A DNA stretch of 64,000 nucleotides from Annona cherimola. Taxonomy: Eukaryota > Streptophyta > Magnoliopsida > Magnoliales > Annonaceae. The notes below the pieces were generated by a model. The model was given only the letters and a program-made list of their open reading frames with translations. It was not told the DNA's origin and searched no databases. The stretch lies in the NCBI GenBank assembly GCA_030490835.1, contig CM059972.1:45611452-45675451 (forward strand), in the 5' to 3' direction. The position numbers were made by a program, and so were the translations under genes. The first letter of the stretch is position 1. Every line of letters starts with the position of its first letter. Below are positions 33,600 through 47,141 of the stretch, in pieces.

Positions 33600-35595
33600 G
33601 TAAATGAAATCAAGGGATTGTTGTTAATTGTTGTTGATTGAAGTTCCTTTCCTCCGATTCAGTTGTTTTGAATCTATTGGAATGCATTAAAGTTTACTCG
33701 TTCTCATTACAGTCAAATCAAGTCAATTAGATTGAGTTCTACTTAATTCTAACTAATCAAAGTTCATTCTATCAAACTCAATTCATTTGCTTCGATTTCA
33801 ACGCCTTTAAGGTCATCCGTTGTCGGTCGAATGTAGATGAAATCAAGGGATTGTTGTTAATTGTTGTTCATTGAAGTTCCTTTCGTGAAATTCAGTTGTT
33901 TTGAATCTATTGGAATGCGTTAAAGTTTACTCGTACTCCTTACAGTCAAATCAAGTGAATTAGATTGAGTTGTACTCAATTCTAGCTAATCAAAGTTCAT
34001 TCTATCAAACTCAATTCATTTGATTCGATTTCAATGCCTTTAAGGTCATTCCTTGTCGTTCGAATGTGAATGAAATCATGGGATTGTTGTTAATTGTTGT
34101 TGATTGAAGTTCCATTCGTCCAATTCAGTTGTTTTGAATCTATTGCAATGCGTTAAAGTTTACTCGTTCTCCTTACAGTCAAATCAAGTCAATTAGATTG
34201 AGTTGTACTCAATTCTAGCTAATCAAAGTTCATTCTATCAAACTCAATTCATTTGATTCGATTTGAATGCCTTTAAGGTCATCCCTTGTCGTTCGAATTT
34301 AAATGAAATGAAGGGATTGATGTTGATTGTCGTTGATTGAAGTTCCTTTCGTCCGAATTAGTTGTTTTGAATCTATTGGAATGCATTAAAGTTTACTCCT
34401 TCTACTTACAGTCAAATCAAGTCAATTAGATTGAGTTGTACTCAATTCTGGCTAATCAAAGTTCATTCTATCAAACTCAATACATTTGATTGGATTTGAA
34501 TGCCTTTAAGGTCGTCCCTTGTCGTTCGAATGTAAATGAAATCAAGGGATTGTTGTTAATTATTGTTGATCGAAGTTCCTTTCCTCTGATTCAGTTGTTT
34601 TGAATCTTTTGGAATGCGTTAAAGTTTGCTCGTTCTACTTACAGTCAAATCAAGTCAATTAGATTGAGTTGTACTCAATTCTAACTAATCAAAGTTCATT
34701 CTATCAAACTCAATTCATTTGATTCGATTTCAGTGCCTTTATGGTCATTTCTTGTCGTTCGAATGTAAATGAAATCAAGGGATTGTTGTTAATTGTTGTT
34801 GATTGAAGTTCCTTTCCTCCGATTCAGTTGTTTTGAATCTATTGGAATGCATTAAAGTTTACTCGTTCTCATTACAGTCAAATCAAGTCAATTAGATTGA
34901 GTTCTACTTAATTCTAACTAATCAAAGTTCATTCTATCAAACTCAATTCATTTGCTTCGATTTCAACGCCTTTAAGGTCATCCGTTGTCGGTCGAATGTA
35001 GATGAAATCAAGGGATTGTTGTTAATTGTAGTTCATTGAAGTTCCTTCCGTGAAATTCAGTTGTTTTGAATCTATTGGAATGCGTTAAAGTTTACTCGTA
35101 CTCCTTACAGTCATATCAAGTTAATTAGATTGAGTTGTACTCAATTCTATCTAATCAAAGTTCATTCTATCAAACTCAATTCATTTGATTCGATTTCAAT
35201 GCCTTTAAGGTCATTCCTTGGCGTTCGAATGTGAATGAAATCATGGGATTGTTGTTAATTGTTGTTGATTGAAGTTCCTTTCGTCCAATTCAGTTGTTTT
35301 GAATCTATTGCAATGCGTTAAAGTTTACTCGTTCTCCTTACAGTCAAATCAAGTCAATTAGATTGAGTTGTACTCAATTCTAGCTAATCAAAGTTCATTC
35401 TATCAAACTCAATTCATTTGCTTCGATTTGAATGCTTTTAAGGTCATCCCTTGTCGTTCGAATGTAAATGAAATGAAGGGATTGATGTTGATTGTCGTTG
35501 ATTGAAGTTCCTTTCGTCCGAATTAGTTGTTTTGAATCTATTGGAATGCATTAAAGTTTACTCCATCTACTTACAGTCAAATCAAGTCAATTAGA
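33600..35595 (+). repeat. Family B, 10-monomer HOR pair (period 1,165 bp)
   Basis: The variant combination TTCAACGCC followed by TTGTCGGTCG occurs at 33801 and 34966. TCGTCCAATTCAG occurs at 34116 and 35281, and the ATGAAATGAAGGG block is displaced by the same 1,165 bp. Similarity at this offset fades outside about 33600-34430 and its partner 34765-35595, so this is a short HOR of fewer than two copies. Confidence 0.75.
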
Positions 35596-38500
35596 TTGAG
35601 TTTTACTCAATTCTAACTAATCAAAGTTCATTCTATCCAACTGAATTCATTTGATTTGATTTCAATGCCATTAAGGTCATCCGTTGTCGTTCGAATGTAG
35701 ATGAAATCAAGGGATTGTTGTTAATTGTTGTTCATTGAAGTTCCTTTCGTCAAATTCAGTTGTTTTGAATCTATTGGAATGCGTTAAAGTTTACTCGTAC
35801 TCCTTACAGTCAAATCAAGTCAATTAGATTGAGTTGTACTCAATTCTAGCTAATCAAAGTTCATTCTATCAAACTCAATTCATTTGATTCGATTGCAATG
35901 CCTTTATGGTCATCCCTTGTCGTTCGAATGTAAATGAAATCAAGGGATTGTTGTTCATTGTTTTTGATTGAAGTTCCTTTCGTCCAATTCAGTTGTTTTG
36001 AATCTATTGCAATGCGTTAAAGTTTACTCGTTCTCCTTATAGTCAAATCAAGTCAATTAGATTGAGTTGTACTCAATTCTAGCTAATCAAAGTTTATTCT
36101 ATCAAACTCAATTCATTTGATTCGATTTGAATGCCTTTAAGGTCATCCCTTGTCGTTCGAATGAAAATGAAATGAAGGGATTGATGTTGATTGTTGTTGA
36201 TCGAAGTTCCTTTCGTCCGAATTAGTTGTTTTGAATCTATTGGATTGCATTAATTTTACTCGTTCTCATTACAGTCAAATCAAGTCAATTAGATTGAGTT
36301 GTCATCAATTCTAGCTAATCAAAGTTAATTCTATCAAACTCAATTCATTTGATTCGATTTCAATGCCTTTAAGGTCATTCCTAGTCGTTCGAATGTAAAT
36401 GAAATAAAGGGATTGTTGTTAATTGTTGTTGATTGAAGTTCCTTTCCTCTGATTCAGTTGTTTTGAATCTATTAGAATGCTTTAAAGTTTACTCGTTCTA
36501 CTTACAGTCAAATCAAGTCATTTAGATTGAGTTTTACTCAATTCTATCTAATCAAAGTTCATTCTATCAAACTCGATAGATTTGATTTGATTTGAATGCC
36601 TTTAAGGTCGTCCCTTGTGGTTCGAATGTAAATGAAATGAAGGGATTGATGTTGATTGTTGCTGATTGAAGTTCCTTTCGTCCGAATTAGTTGTTTTGAA
36701 TCTATTGGCATGCATTAAAGTTTACTCGTTCTACTTACAGTCAAATCAAGTCAATTAGATTGAGTTGTACTCAATTCTAGCTAATCAAAGTTCATTCTAT
36801 CAAACTCAATTCATTTGATTCGATTTCAATGCCTTTAAGGTCATACCTTGTCGTTCGAATGTAAATGAAATAAAGGGATTGTTGTTAATTGTTGTTGATT
36901 GAAGTTCCTTTCCTCTGATTCAGTTGTTGTGAATCATTTGAAATGCGTTAAAGTTTACTCGTTCTCATTACAGTCAAATCAAGTCAATTACATTGAGTTG
37001 TACTCAATTCTAACTAATCAAAGTTCATTCTATCCAAATCAATTCATTTGATTCGATTTCAATGCCTTTAAGGTCATTCCTTGTCGTTCGAATGTAAATG
37101 AAATGAAGGGATTGTTGTTAATTATTGTTGATTCAAGTTCCTTTCGTTCGTATTAGTTGTTTTGAATCTATTGGAATGCATTAAATTTTACTCGTTCTAC
37201 TTACAGTCAAATCAAGTCATTTAGATTGAGTTTTACTCAATTCTATCTACTCAAAGTTCATTCTATCAAACTCAATACATTTGATTGGATTTAAATGCCT
37301 TTAAGGTCGTCCCTTGACGTTCGAATGTAAATGAAATCAAGGGATTGTGGTTAATTATTGTTGATTGAAGTTCCTTTCTTCCGATTCAGTTGTTTTGAAT
37401 CTTTTGGAATGCGTTAAAGTTTACTCGTTCTCATTACAGTCAAATCAAGTCAATTAGATTGAGTTGTACTCAATTCTAATTAATCAAAGTTCATTCTATC
37501 CAACTGAATTCATTTGATTCGATTTGAATGCCTTTAAGGTCATACCTTGTCGTTCGAATGTAAATGAAATGAAGGGATTGATGTTTATTGTTGTTGATTG
37601 AAGTTCCTTACGTCCGAATTAGTTGTTTTGAATCTCTTGGAATGCATTAAAGTTTACTCGTTCTCATTACAGTCAAATCAAGTCAATTAGATTTAGTGGT
37701 ACTCATTTCTAGCTAATCGAAGTTCATTCTATCAAACTAAATTCATTTGATTCGATTTGAATACCTTTAAGGTTATCCCTTGTCGTTCGAATGTAAATGA
37801 AATGAAGGGATTGATGTTGATTGTTGTTGATTGCAGTTCCTTTCGTCCGAATTAGTTGTTTTGAATCTATTGAAATGCAATAAAGTTTACTCGTTCTCAT
37901 TACAGTCAAATCAAGTCAATTAGATTGAGTAGTACTCAATTCTAACTAATCAAAGTTTATTCTATCCAACTGAATTCATTTGATTCGATTTCAATGCCTT
38001 TAAGGTCATTCCTTATCGTTCGAACGTAAATGAAATCATCGGATTGTTGTTAATTGTTGTTGATTGAAGTTCCTTTCGTCCAATTCAGTTGTTTTGAATC
38101 TATTGCAATGCGTTAAAGTTTACTCGTTCTCCTTACAGTCAAATCAAGTCAATTAGATTGAGTTGTACTCAATTCTAGCTAATCAAAGTTCACACTATCA
38201 AACTCAATTCATTTGATTCGATTTCAATGCCTTTAAGGTCATTCCTAGTCGTTCGAACGTAAATGAAATCATCGGATTGTTGTTAATTGTTATTGATTGA
38301 AGTTCCTTTCGTCCAATTCAGTTGTTTTGAATCTATTGCAATGCGTTAAAGTTTACTCGTTCTCCTTACAGTCAAATCAAGTCAATTACATTGAGTTGTA
38401 CTCAATTCTAACTAATCAAAGTTCACACTATCCAACTCAATTCATTTGATTCGATTTAAATGCCTTTAAGGTCATCCCATGTCGTTCGAATGTAAATGAA

Positions 38501-38620
38501 ATGAAGGGATTGATGTTTATTGTTGTTGATTGAAGTTCCTTTCGTTCGAATTAGTTGTTTTGAATCTATTGGAATGCATTAAAGTTTACTCGTTCTACTT
38601 ACAGTCAAATCAAGTCATTT
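35030..38620 (+). repeat. Family B block D, copy 1
   Basis: This stretch of about 31 monomers is matched, monomer by monomer, by 47144-50734 at a constant offset of 12,114 bp. Rare shared variants include GAGTTGTCATCAATTC (36296 and 48410), GTTGTTGTGAATCATTTG (36923 and 49037), TTCCTAGTCGTTCG and AAGTTCACACTATC. Individual monomers within the block differ more from each other than from their partners 12 kb away. No gene is seen; a minus-strand open frame at 37724-37909 is just two satellite monomers read through. Confidence 0.85.
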
Positions 38621-40850
38621 AGATTGAGTTTTACTCAATTCTATCTAATCAAAGTTCATTCTATCAAACTCAATACATTTGATTTGATTTGAATGCCTTT
38701 AAGGTCGTCCCTTGTCGTTCGAATGTAAATGAAATCAAGGGATTGTTGTTAATTGTTGATGGTTGAAGTTCCTTTCGTCCGAATTAGTTGTTTTGAATCT
38801 ACTGGTATGCATTAAAGTTTACTCGTTCTCATTACAGTGAAATAATGTCAATTAGATTGAGTAGTACTCAATTCTAACTATTCAAAGTTCATTCTATCAA
38901 ACTCAATTCATTTGATACGATTTAATGCCTTTAAGGTCATCCCTTGTCGTTCGAATGTAAATGAAATGAACGGATTGATGTTGATTGTTGTTGATTGAAG
39001 TTCCTTTCGTTCGAATTAGTTGTTTTGAATCTATTGGAATGCATTAAAGTTTACTCGTTCTCATTACAGTCAAATCAAGTCAATTAGATTGAGATATACT
39101 CAATTCTAGCTAATCAAAGTTCATTCTATCAAACTCAATTCATTTGATTCGATTTCAATGCCTTTAAGGTCATTCCTTGTCCTTCGAATATAAATGAAAT
39201 AAAGGGATTGTTGTTAATTGTTGTTGATTGTAGTTCCTTTCGTTCGTATTAGTTGTTTTGAATCTATTGGAATGCATTAAAGTTTACTCGTTCAACTTAC
39301 AGTCAAATCAAGTAATTTAGATTGAGTTTTACTCAATTCTATCTAATCAAAGTTCATTCTATCAAACTCAATACATTTGATTTGATTTGAATTCCTTTAA
39401 GGTCGTCCCTTGTCGTTCGAATGTAAATAAAATCAAGGGATTGTTGTTAATTGTTGTTGATTGAAGTTCCTTTCCTCCGAATTAGTTGTTTTGAATCTAT
39501 TGGAATGCATTAAAGTTTACTCGTTCTCATTACAGTCAAATCAAGTCAATTAGATTGAGTAGTACTCAATTCTAACTAATCAAAGTTCATTCTATCCAAC
39601 TGAATTCATTTGATTCGATTTCAATACCTTTAAGGTCATTCCTTGTCGTTCGAATATAAATGAAATAAAGGGATTGTTGTTAATTGTTGTTGATTGAAGT
39701 TCCTTTCGTTCGTATTAGTTGTCTTGAATCTATTGGAATGGATTAAAATTTACTCGTTGTACTTACAGTCAAATCAAGTCATTTAGATTGAGTTTTACTC
39801 AATTCTATCTAATCAAAGTTCATTCTATCAAACTCAATACATTTGATTTGATTTGAATTCCTTTAAGGTCGTGCCTTGTCATTCGAATGTAAATGAAATC
39901 AAGGGATTGTTTTTAATTGTTGTTGATTGAAGTTCCTTTCGTCCGAATTAGTTGTTTTGAATCTATTGGAATGCATTAAAGTTTACTCGTTCTCATTACA
40001 GTCAAATCAAGTCAATTAGATTGAGTAGTACTCAATTCTAACTAATCAAAGTTCATTCTATCCAACTGAATTCATTTGATTCGATTTCAATGCCTTTAAT
40101 GTCATTCCTTGTCGTTCGAATGTAAATGAAATCATGGGATTGTTGTTAATTGTTGTTGATTGAAGTTCCTTTCCTCCGAATTAGTTGTTTTGAATCTATT
40201 GGAATGCATTAAAGATTACTCGTTCTCATTACAGTCAAATCAAGTCAATTAGATTGAGTAGTACTCAATTCTAACTAATCAAAGTTCATTCTATCCAACT
40301 GAATTCATTTGATTCGATTTCAATGCCTTTAAGGTCATTCCTTGTCCTTCGAATATAAATGAAATAAAGGGCTTGTTGTTAATTGTTGTTGATTGAAGTT
40401 CCTTTCGTTCGTATTAGTTGTTTTGAATCTATTGGAATGCATTAAAGTTTACTCGTTGTACTTACAGTCAAATCAAGTCATTTAGATTGAGTTTTACTCA
40501 ATTCTATCTAATCAAAGTTCATTCTATCAAACTCAATACATTTGATTTGATTTGAATGCCTTTAAGGTCGTCCCTTGTCGTTCGAATGTAAATGAAATCA
40601 AGGGATTGTTGTTAATTGTTGTTGATTGAAGTTCCTTTCGTCCGAATTAGTTGTTTTGAATCTATTGGAATGCATTAAAGTTTACTCGTTCTCATTACAG
40701 TCAAATCAAGTCAATTAGATTGAGTAGTACTCAATTCTAACTAATCAAAGTTCATTCTATCCAACTGAATTCATTTGCTTCGATTTCAACGACTTTAAGG
40801 TCATCCGTTGTCGTTCGAATGTAGATGAAATCAAGGGATTGTTGTTAATT
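38621..40850 (+). repeat. Family B, 4- and 6-monomer spaced repeats
   Basis: The marker TTCGAATATAAA occurs at 39183, 39649 and 40348, steps of 466 and 699 bp, that is four and six monomers. Another marker, GTTCGTATTAGTTG, follows the same spacing. Units are similar but not identical, and no single period dominates. Confidence 0.75.
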
Positions 40851-43800
40851 GTTGTTCATTGAAGTTCCTTCCGTGAAATTCAGTTGTTTTGAATCTATTG
40901 GAATGCGTTAAAGTTTACTCGTACTCCTTACAGTCATATCAAGTTAATTAGATTGAGTTGTACTCAATTCTAGCTAATCAAAGTTCATTCTATCAAACTC
41001 AATTCATTTGATTCGATTTCAATGCCTTTAAGGTCATTCCTTGGCGTTCGAATGTGAATGAAATCATGGGATTGTTGTTAATTGTTGTTGATTGAAGTTC
41101 CTTTCGTCCAATTCAGTTGTTTTGAATCAATTGCAATGCGTTAAAGTTTACTCGTTCTCCTTACAGTCAAATCAAGTCAATTAGATTGAGTTGTACTCAA
41201 TTCTAGCTAATCAAAGTTCATTCTATCAAACTCAATTCATTTGATTCGATTTGAATGCCTTTAAGGTCATCCCTTGTCGTTCGAATGTAAATGAAATGAA
41301 GGGATTGATGTTGATTGTCGTTGATTGAAGTTCCTTTCGTCCGAATTAGTTGTTTTGAATCTATTGGAATGCATTAAAGTTTACTCGTTCTCATTACAGT
41401 CAAATCAAGTCAATTAGATTGAGTTTTACTCAATTCTAACTAATCAAAGTTCATTCTATCCAACTGAATTTATTTGATTTGATTTCAATGCCATTAAGGT
41501 CATCCGTTGTCGTTCGAATGTAGATGAAATCAAGGAATTGTTGTTAATTGTCGTTCATTCAAGTTCCTTTCGTCAAATTCAGTTGTTTTGAATCTATTGG
41601 AATGCGTTAAAGTTTACTCGTACTCCTTACAGTCAAATCAAGTCAATTAGATTGAGTTGTACTCAATTCTAGCTAATCAAAGTTCATTCTATCAAACTCA
41701 ATTCTTTTGATTCCATTTCAATACCTTTAAGGTCATCCCTTGTCGTTCGAATGTAAATGAAATAAAGGGATTGTTGTTAATTGTTGTTGATTGAAGTTAC
41801 TTTCCTCTGATTCAGTTGTTTTGAATCTATTAGAATGCTTTCAAGTTTACTCGTTCTCATTACAGTCAAATCAAGTCAATTAGATTGAGTTCTACTTAAT
41901 TCTAACTAATCAAAGTTCATTCTATCAAACTCAATTCATTTGCTTCGATTTCAACGCCTTTAAGGTCATCCGTTGTCGTTCGAATGTAGATGAAATCTAG
42001 GGATTGTTGTTAATTGTAGTTCATTGAAGTTCCTTCCGTGAAATTCAGTTGTTTTGAATCTATTGGAATGCGTTAAAGTTTACTCGTACTCCTTACAGTC
42101 ATATCAAGTTAATTAGATTGAGTTGTACTCAATTCTAGCTAATCAAAGTTCATTCTATCAAACTCAATTCATTTGATTCGATTTCAATGCCTTTAAGGTC
42201 ATTCCTTGGCGTTCGAATGTGAATGAAATCATGGGATTGTTGTTAATTGTTGTTGATTGAAGTTCCTTTCGTCCAATTCAGTTGTTTTGAATCTATTGCA
42301 ATGCGTTAAAGTTTACTCGTTCTCCTTACAGTCAAATCAAGTCAATTAGATTGAGTTGTACTCAATTCTAGCTAATCAAAGTTCATTCTATCAAACTCAA
42401 TTCATTTGCTTCGATTTGAATGCTTTTAAGGTCATCCCTTGTCGTTCGAATGTAAATGAAATGAAGGGATTGATGTTGATTGTCGTTGATTGAAGTTCCT
42501 TTCGTCCGAATTAGTTGTTTTGAATCTATTGGAATGCATTAAAGTTTACTCGTTCTCATTACAGTCAAATCAAGTCAATTAGATTGAGTTTTACTCAATT
42601 CTAACTAATCAAAGTTCATTCTATCCAACTGAATTTATTTGATTTGATTTCAATGCCATTAAGGTCATCCGTTGTCGTTCGAATGTAGATGAAATCAAGG
42701 AATTGTTGTTAATTGTCGTTCATTCAAGTTCCTTTCGTCAAATTCAGTTGTTTTGAATCTATTGGAATGCGTTAAAGTTTACTCGTACTCCTTACAGTCA
42801 AATCAAGTCAATTAGATTGAGTTGTACTCAATTCTAGCTAATCAAAGTTCATTCTATCAAACTCAATTCTTTTGATTCCATTTCAATACCTTTAAGGTCA
42901 TCCCTTGTCGTTCGAATGTAAATGAAATAAAGGGATTGTTGTTAATTGTTGTTGATTGAAGTTACTTTCCTCTGATTCAGTTGTTTTGAATCTATTAGAA
43001 TGCTTTCAAGTTTACTCGTTCTCATTACAGTCAAATCAAGTCAATTACATTGAGTTGTACTCAATTCTAACTAATCAAAGTTCATTCTATCAAACTCAAT
43101 TCATTTGCTTCGATTTCAACGCCTTTAAGGTCATCCGTTGTCGTTCGAATGTAGATGAAATCTAGGGATTGTTGTTAATTGTAGTTCATTGAAGTTCCTT
43201 CCGTGAAATTCAGTTGTTTTGAATCTATTGGAATGCGTTAAAGTTTACTCGTACTCCTTACAGTCATATCAAGTTAATTAGATTGAGTTGTACTCAATTC
43301 TAGCTAATCAAAGTTCATTCTATCAAACTCAATTCATTTGATTCGATTTCAATGCCTTTAAGGTCATTCCTTGGCGTTCGAATGTGAATGAAATCATGGG
43401 ATTGTTGTTAATTGTTGTTGATTGAAGTTCCTTTCGTCCAATTCAGTTGTTTTGAATCTATTGCAATGCGTTAAAGTTTACTCGTTCTCCTTACAGTCAA
43501 ATCAAGTCAATTAGATTGAGTTGTACTCAATTCTAGCTAATCAAAGTTCATTCTATCAAACTCAATTCATTTGCTTCGATTTGAATGCTTTTAAGGTCAT
43601 CCCTTGTCGTTCGAATGTAAATGAAATGAAGGGATTGATGTTGATTGTCGTTGATTGAAGTTCCTTTCGTCCGAATTAGTTGTTTTGAATCTATTGGAAT
43701 GCATTAAAGTTTACTCCATCTACTTACAGTCAAATCAAGTCAATTAGATTGAGTTTTACTCAATTCTAACTAATCAAAGTTCATTCTATCCAACTGAATT

Positions 43801-46800
43801 CATTTGATTTGATTTCAATGCCATTAAGGTCATCCGTTGTCGTTCGAATGTAGATGAAATCAAGGGATTGTTGTTAATTGTTGTTCATTGAAGTTCCTTT
43901 CGTCAAATTCAGTTGTTTTGAATCTATTGGAATGCGTTAAAGTTTACTCGTACTCCTTACAGTCAAATCAAGTCAATTAGATTGAGTTGTACTCAATTCT
44001 AGCTAATCAAAGTTCATTCTATCAAACTCAATTCATTTGATTCGATTGCAATGCCTTTATGGTCATCCCTTGTCGTTCGAATGTAAATGAAATGAAGGGA
44101 TTGATGTTGATTGTCGTTGATTGAAGTTCCTTTCGTCCGAATTAGTTGTTTTGAATCTATTGGAATGCATTAAAGTTTACTCGTTCTCATTACAGTCAAA
44201 TCAAGTCAATTAGATTGAGTTTTACTCAATTCTAACTAATCAAAGTTCATTCTATCCAACTGAATTTATTTGATTTGATTTCAATGCCATTAAGGTCATC
44301 CGTTGTCGTTCGAATGTAGATGAAATCAAGGAATTGTTGTTAATTGTCGTTCATTCAAGTTCCTTTCGTCAAATTCAGTTGTTTTGAATCTATTGGAATG
44401 CGTTAAAGTTTACTCGTACTCCTTACAGTCAAATCAAGTCAATTAGATTGAGTTGTACTCAATTCTAGCTAATCAAAGTTCATTCTATCAAACTCAATTC
44501 TTTTGATTCCATTTCAATACCTTTAAGGTCATCCCTTGTCGTTCGAATGTAAATGAAATAAAGGGATTGTTGTTAATTGTTGTTGATTGAAGTTACTTTC
44601 CTCTGATTCAGTTGTTTTGAATCTATTAGAATGCTTTCAAGTTTACTCGTTCTCATTACAGTCAAATCAAGTCAATTACATTGAGTTGTACTCAATTCTA
44701 ACTAATCAAAGTTCATTCTATCAAACTCAATTCATTTGCTTCGATTTCAACGCCTTTAAGGTCATCCGTTGTCGTTCGAATGTAGATGAAATCTAGGGAT
44801 TGTTGTTAATTGTAGTTCATTGAAGTTCCTTCCGTGAAATTCAGTTGTTTTGAATCTATTGGAATGCGTTAAAGTTTACTCGTACTCCTTACAGTCATAT
44901 CAAGTTAATTAGATTGAGTTGTACTCAATTCTAGCTAATCAAAGTTCATTCTATCAAACTCAATTCATTTGATTCGATTTCAATGCCTTTAAGGTCATTC
45001 CTTGGCGTTCGAATGTGAATGAAATCATGGGATTGTTGTTAATTGTTGTTGATTGAAGTTCCTTTCGTCCAATTCAGTTGTTTTGAATCTATTGCAATGC
45101 GTTAAAGTTTACTCGTTCTCCTTACAGTCAAATCAAGTCAATTAGATTGAGTTGTACTCAATTCTAGCTAATCAAAGTTCATTCTATCAAACTCAATTCA
45201 TTTGCTTCGATTTGAATGCTTTTAAGGTCATCCCTTGTCGTTCGAATGTAAATGAAATGAAGGGATTGATGTTGATTGTCGTTGATTGAAGTTCCTTTCG
45301 TCCGAATTAGTTGTTTTGAATCTATTGGAATGCATTAAAGTTTACTCCATCTACTTACAGTCAAATCAAGTCAATTAGATTGAGTTTTACTCAATTCTAA
45401 CTAATCAAAGTTCATTCTATCCAACTGAATTCATTTGATTTGATTTCAATGCCATTAAGGTCATCCGTTGTCGTTCGAATGTAGATGAAATCAAGGGATT
45501 GTTGTTAATTGTTGTTCATTGAAGTTCCTTTCGTCAAATTCAGTTGTTTTGAATCTATTGGAATGCGTTAAAGTTTACTCGTACTCCTTACAGTCAAATC
45601 AAGTCAATTAGATTGAGTTGTACTCAATTCTAGCTAATCAAAGTTCATTCTATCAAACTCAATTCATTTGATTCGATTGCAATGCCTTTATGATCATCCC
45701 TTGTCGTTCGAATGTAAATGAAATGAAGGGATTGATGTTGATTGTCGTTGATTGAAGTTCCTTTCGTCCGAATTAGTTGTTTTGAATCTATTGGAATGCA
45801 TTAAAGTTTACTCGTTCTCATTACAGTCAAATCAAGTCAATTAGATTGAGTTTTACTCAATTCTAACTAATCAAAGTTCATTTTATCCAACTGAATTTAT
45901 TTGATTTGATTTCAATGCCATTAAGGTCATCCGTTGTCGTTCGAATGTAGATGAAATCAAGGAATTGTTGTTAATTGTAGTTCATTGAAGTTCCTTCCGT
46001 GAAATTCAGTTGTTTTGAATCTATTGGAATGCGTTAAAGTTTACTCGTACTCCTTACAGTCATATCAAGTTAATTAGATTGAGTTGTACTCAATTCTAGC
46101 TAATCAAAGTTCATTCTATCAAACTCAATTCATTTGATTCGATTTCAATGCCTTTAAGGTCATTCCTTGGCGTTCGAATGTGAATGAAATAAAGGGATTG
46201 TTGTTAATTGTTGTTGATTGAAGTTACTTTCCTCTGATTCAGTTGTTTTGAATCTATTAGAATGCTTTCAAGTTTACTCGTTCTCATTACAGTCAAATCA
46301 AGTCAATTACATTGAGTTGTACTCAATTCTAACTAATCAAAGTTCATTCTATCAAACTCAATTCATTTGCTTCGATTTCAACGCCTTTAAGGTCATCCGT
46401 TGTCGTTCGAATGTAGATGAAATCTAGGGATTGTTGTTAATTGTAGTTCATTGAAGTTCCTTCCGTGAAATTCAGTTGTTTTGAATCTATTGGAATGCGT
46501 TAAAGTTTACTCGTACTCCTTACAGTCATATCAAGTTAATTAGATTGAGTTGTACTCAATTCTAGCTAATCAAAGTTCATTCTATCAAACTCAATTCATT
46601 TGATTCGATTTCAATGCCTTTAAGGTCATTCCTTGGCGTTCGAATGTGAATGAAATCATGGGATTGTTGTTAATTGTTGTTGATTGAAGTTCCTTTCGTC
46701 CAATTCAGTTGTTTTGAATCTATTGCAATGCGTTAAAGTTTACTCGTTCTCCTTACAGTCAAATCAAGTCAATTAGATTGAGTTGTACTCAATTCTAGCT

Positions 46801-47141
46801 AATCAAAGTTCATTCTATCAAACTCAATTCATTTGCTTCGATTTGAATGCTTTTAAGGTCATCCCTTGTCGTTCGAATGTAAATGAAATGAAGGGATTGA
46901 TGTTGATTGTCGTTGATTGAAGTTCCTTTCGTCCGAATTAGTTGTTTTGAATCTATTGGAATGCATTAAAGTTTACTCCATCTACTTACAGTCAAATCAA
47001 GTCAATTAGATAGAGTTTTACTCAATTCTAACTAATCAAAGTTCATTCTATCCAACTGAATTCATTTGATTTGATTTCAATGCCATTAAGGTCATCCGTT
47101 GTCGTTCGAATGTAGATGAAATCAAGGGATTGTTGTTAATT
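40851..47141 (+). repeat. Family B, 14-monomer HOR (1,631 bp) with a 10-monomer unit
   Basis: The anchor TTGAAGTTACTTTCCTCTG lies at 41790, 42956, 44587 and 46218. Steps are 1,166, 1,631 and 1,631 bp, that is 10, 14 and 14 monomers. A second marker, GTAGTTCATTGAAGTTCC, is at 43181, 44812, 45977, 46443 and 47142, showing internal jumps of 10, 4 and 6 monomers. The two 14-mer copies are nearly identical, so homogenisation here is recent. A 69-codon open frame recurs once per unit because of this identity and is not a gene. Confidence 0.88.

Noticed and set aside
42956..46427. 69-codon open frames once per 1,631-bp unit
   Set aside because: Same reasoning: they are read-through of two satellite monomers, identical because the units are recent duplicates.
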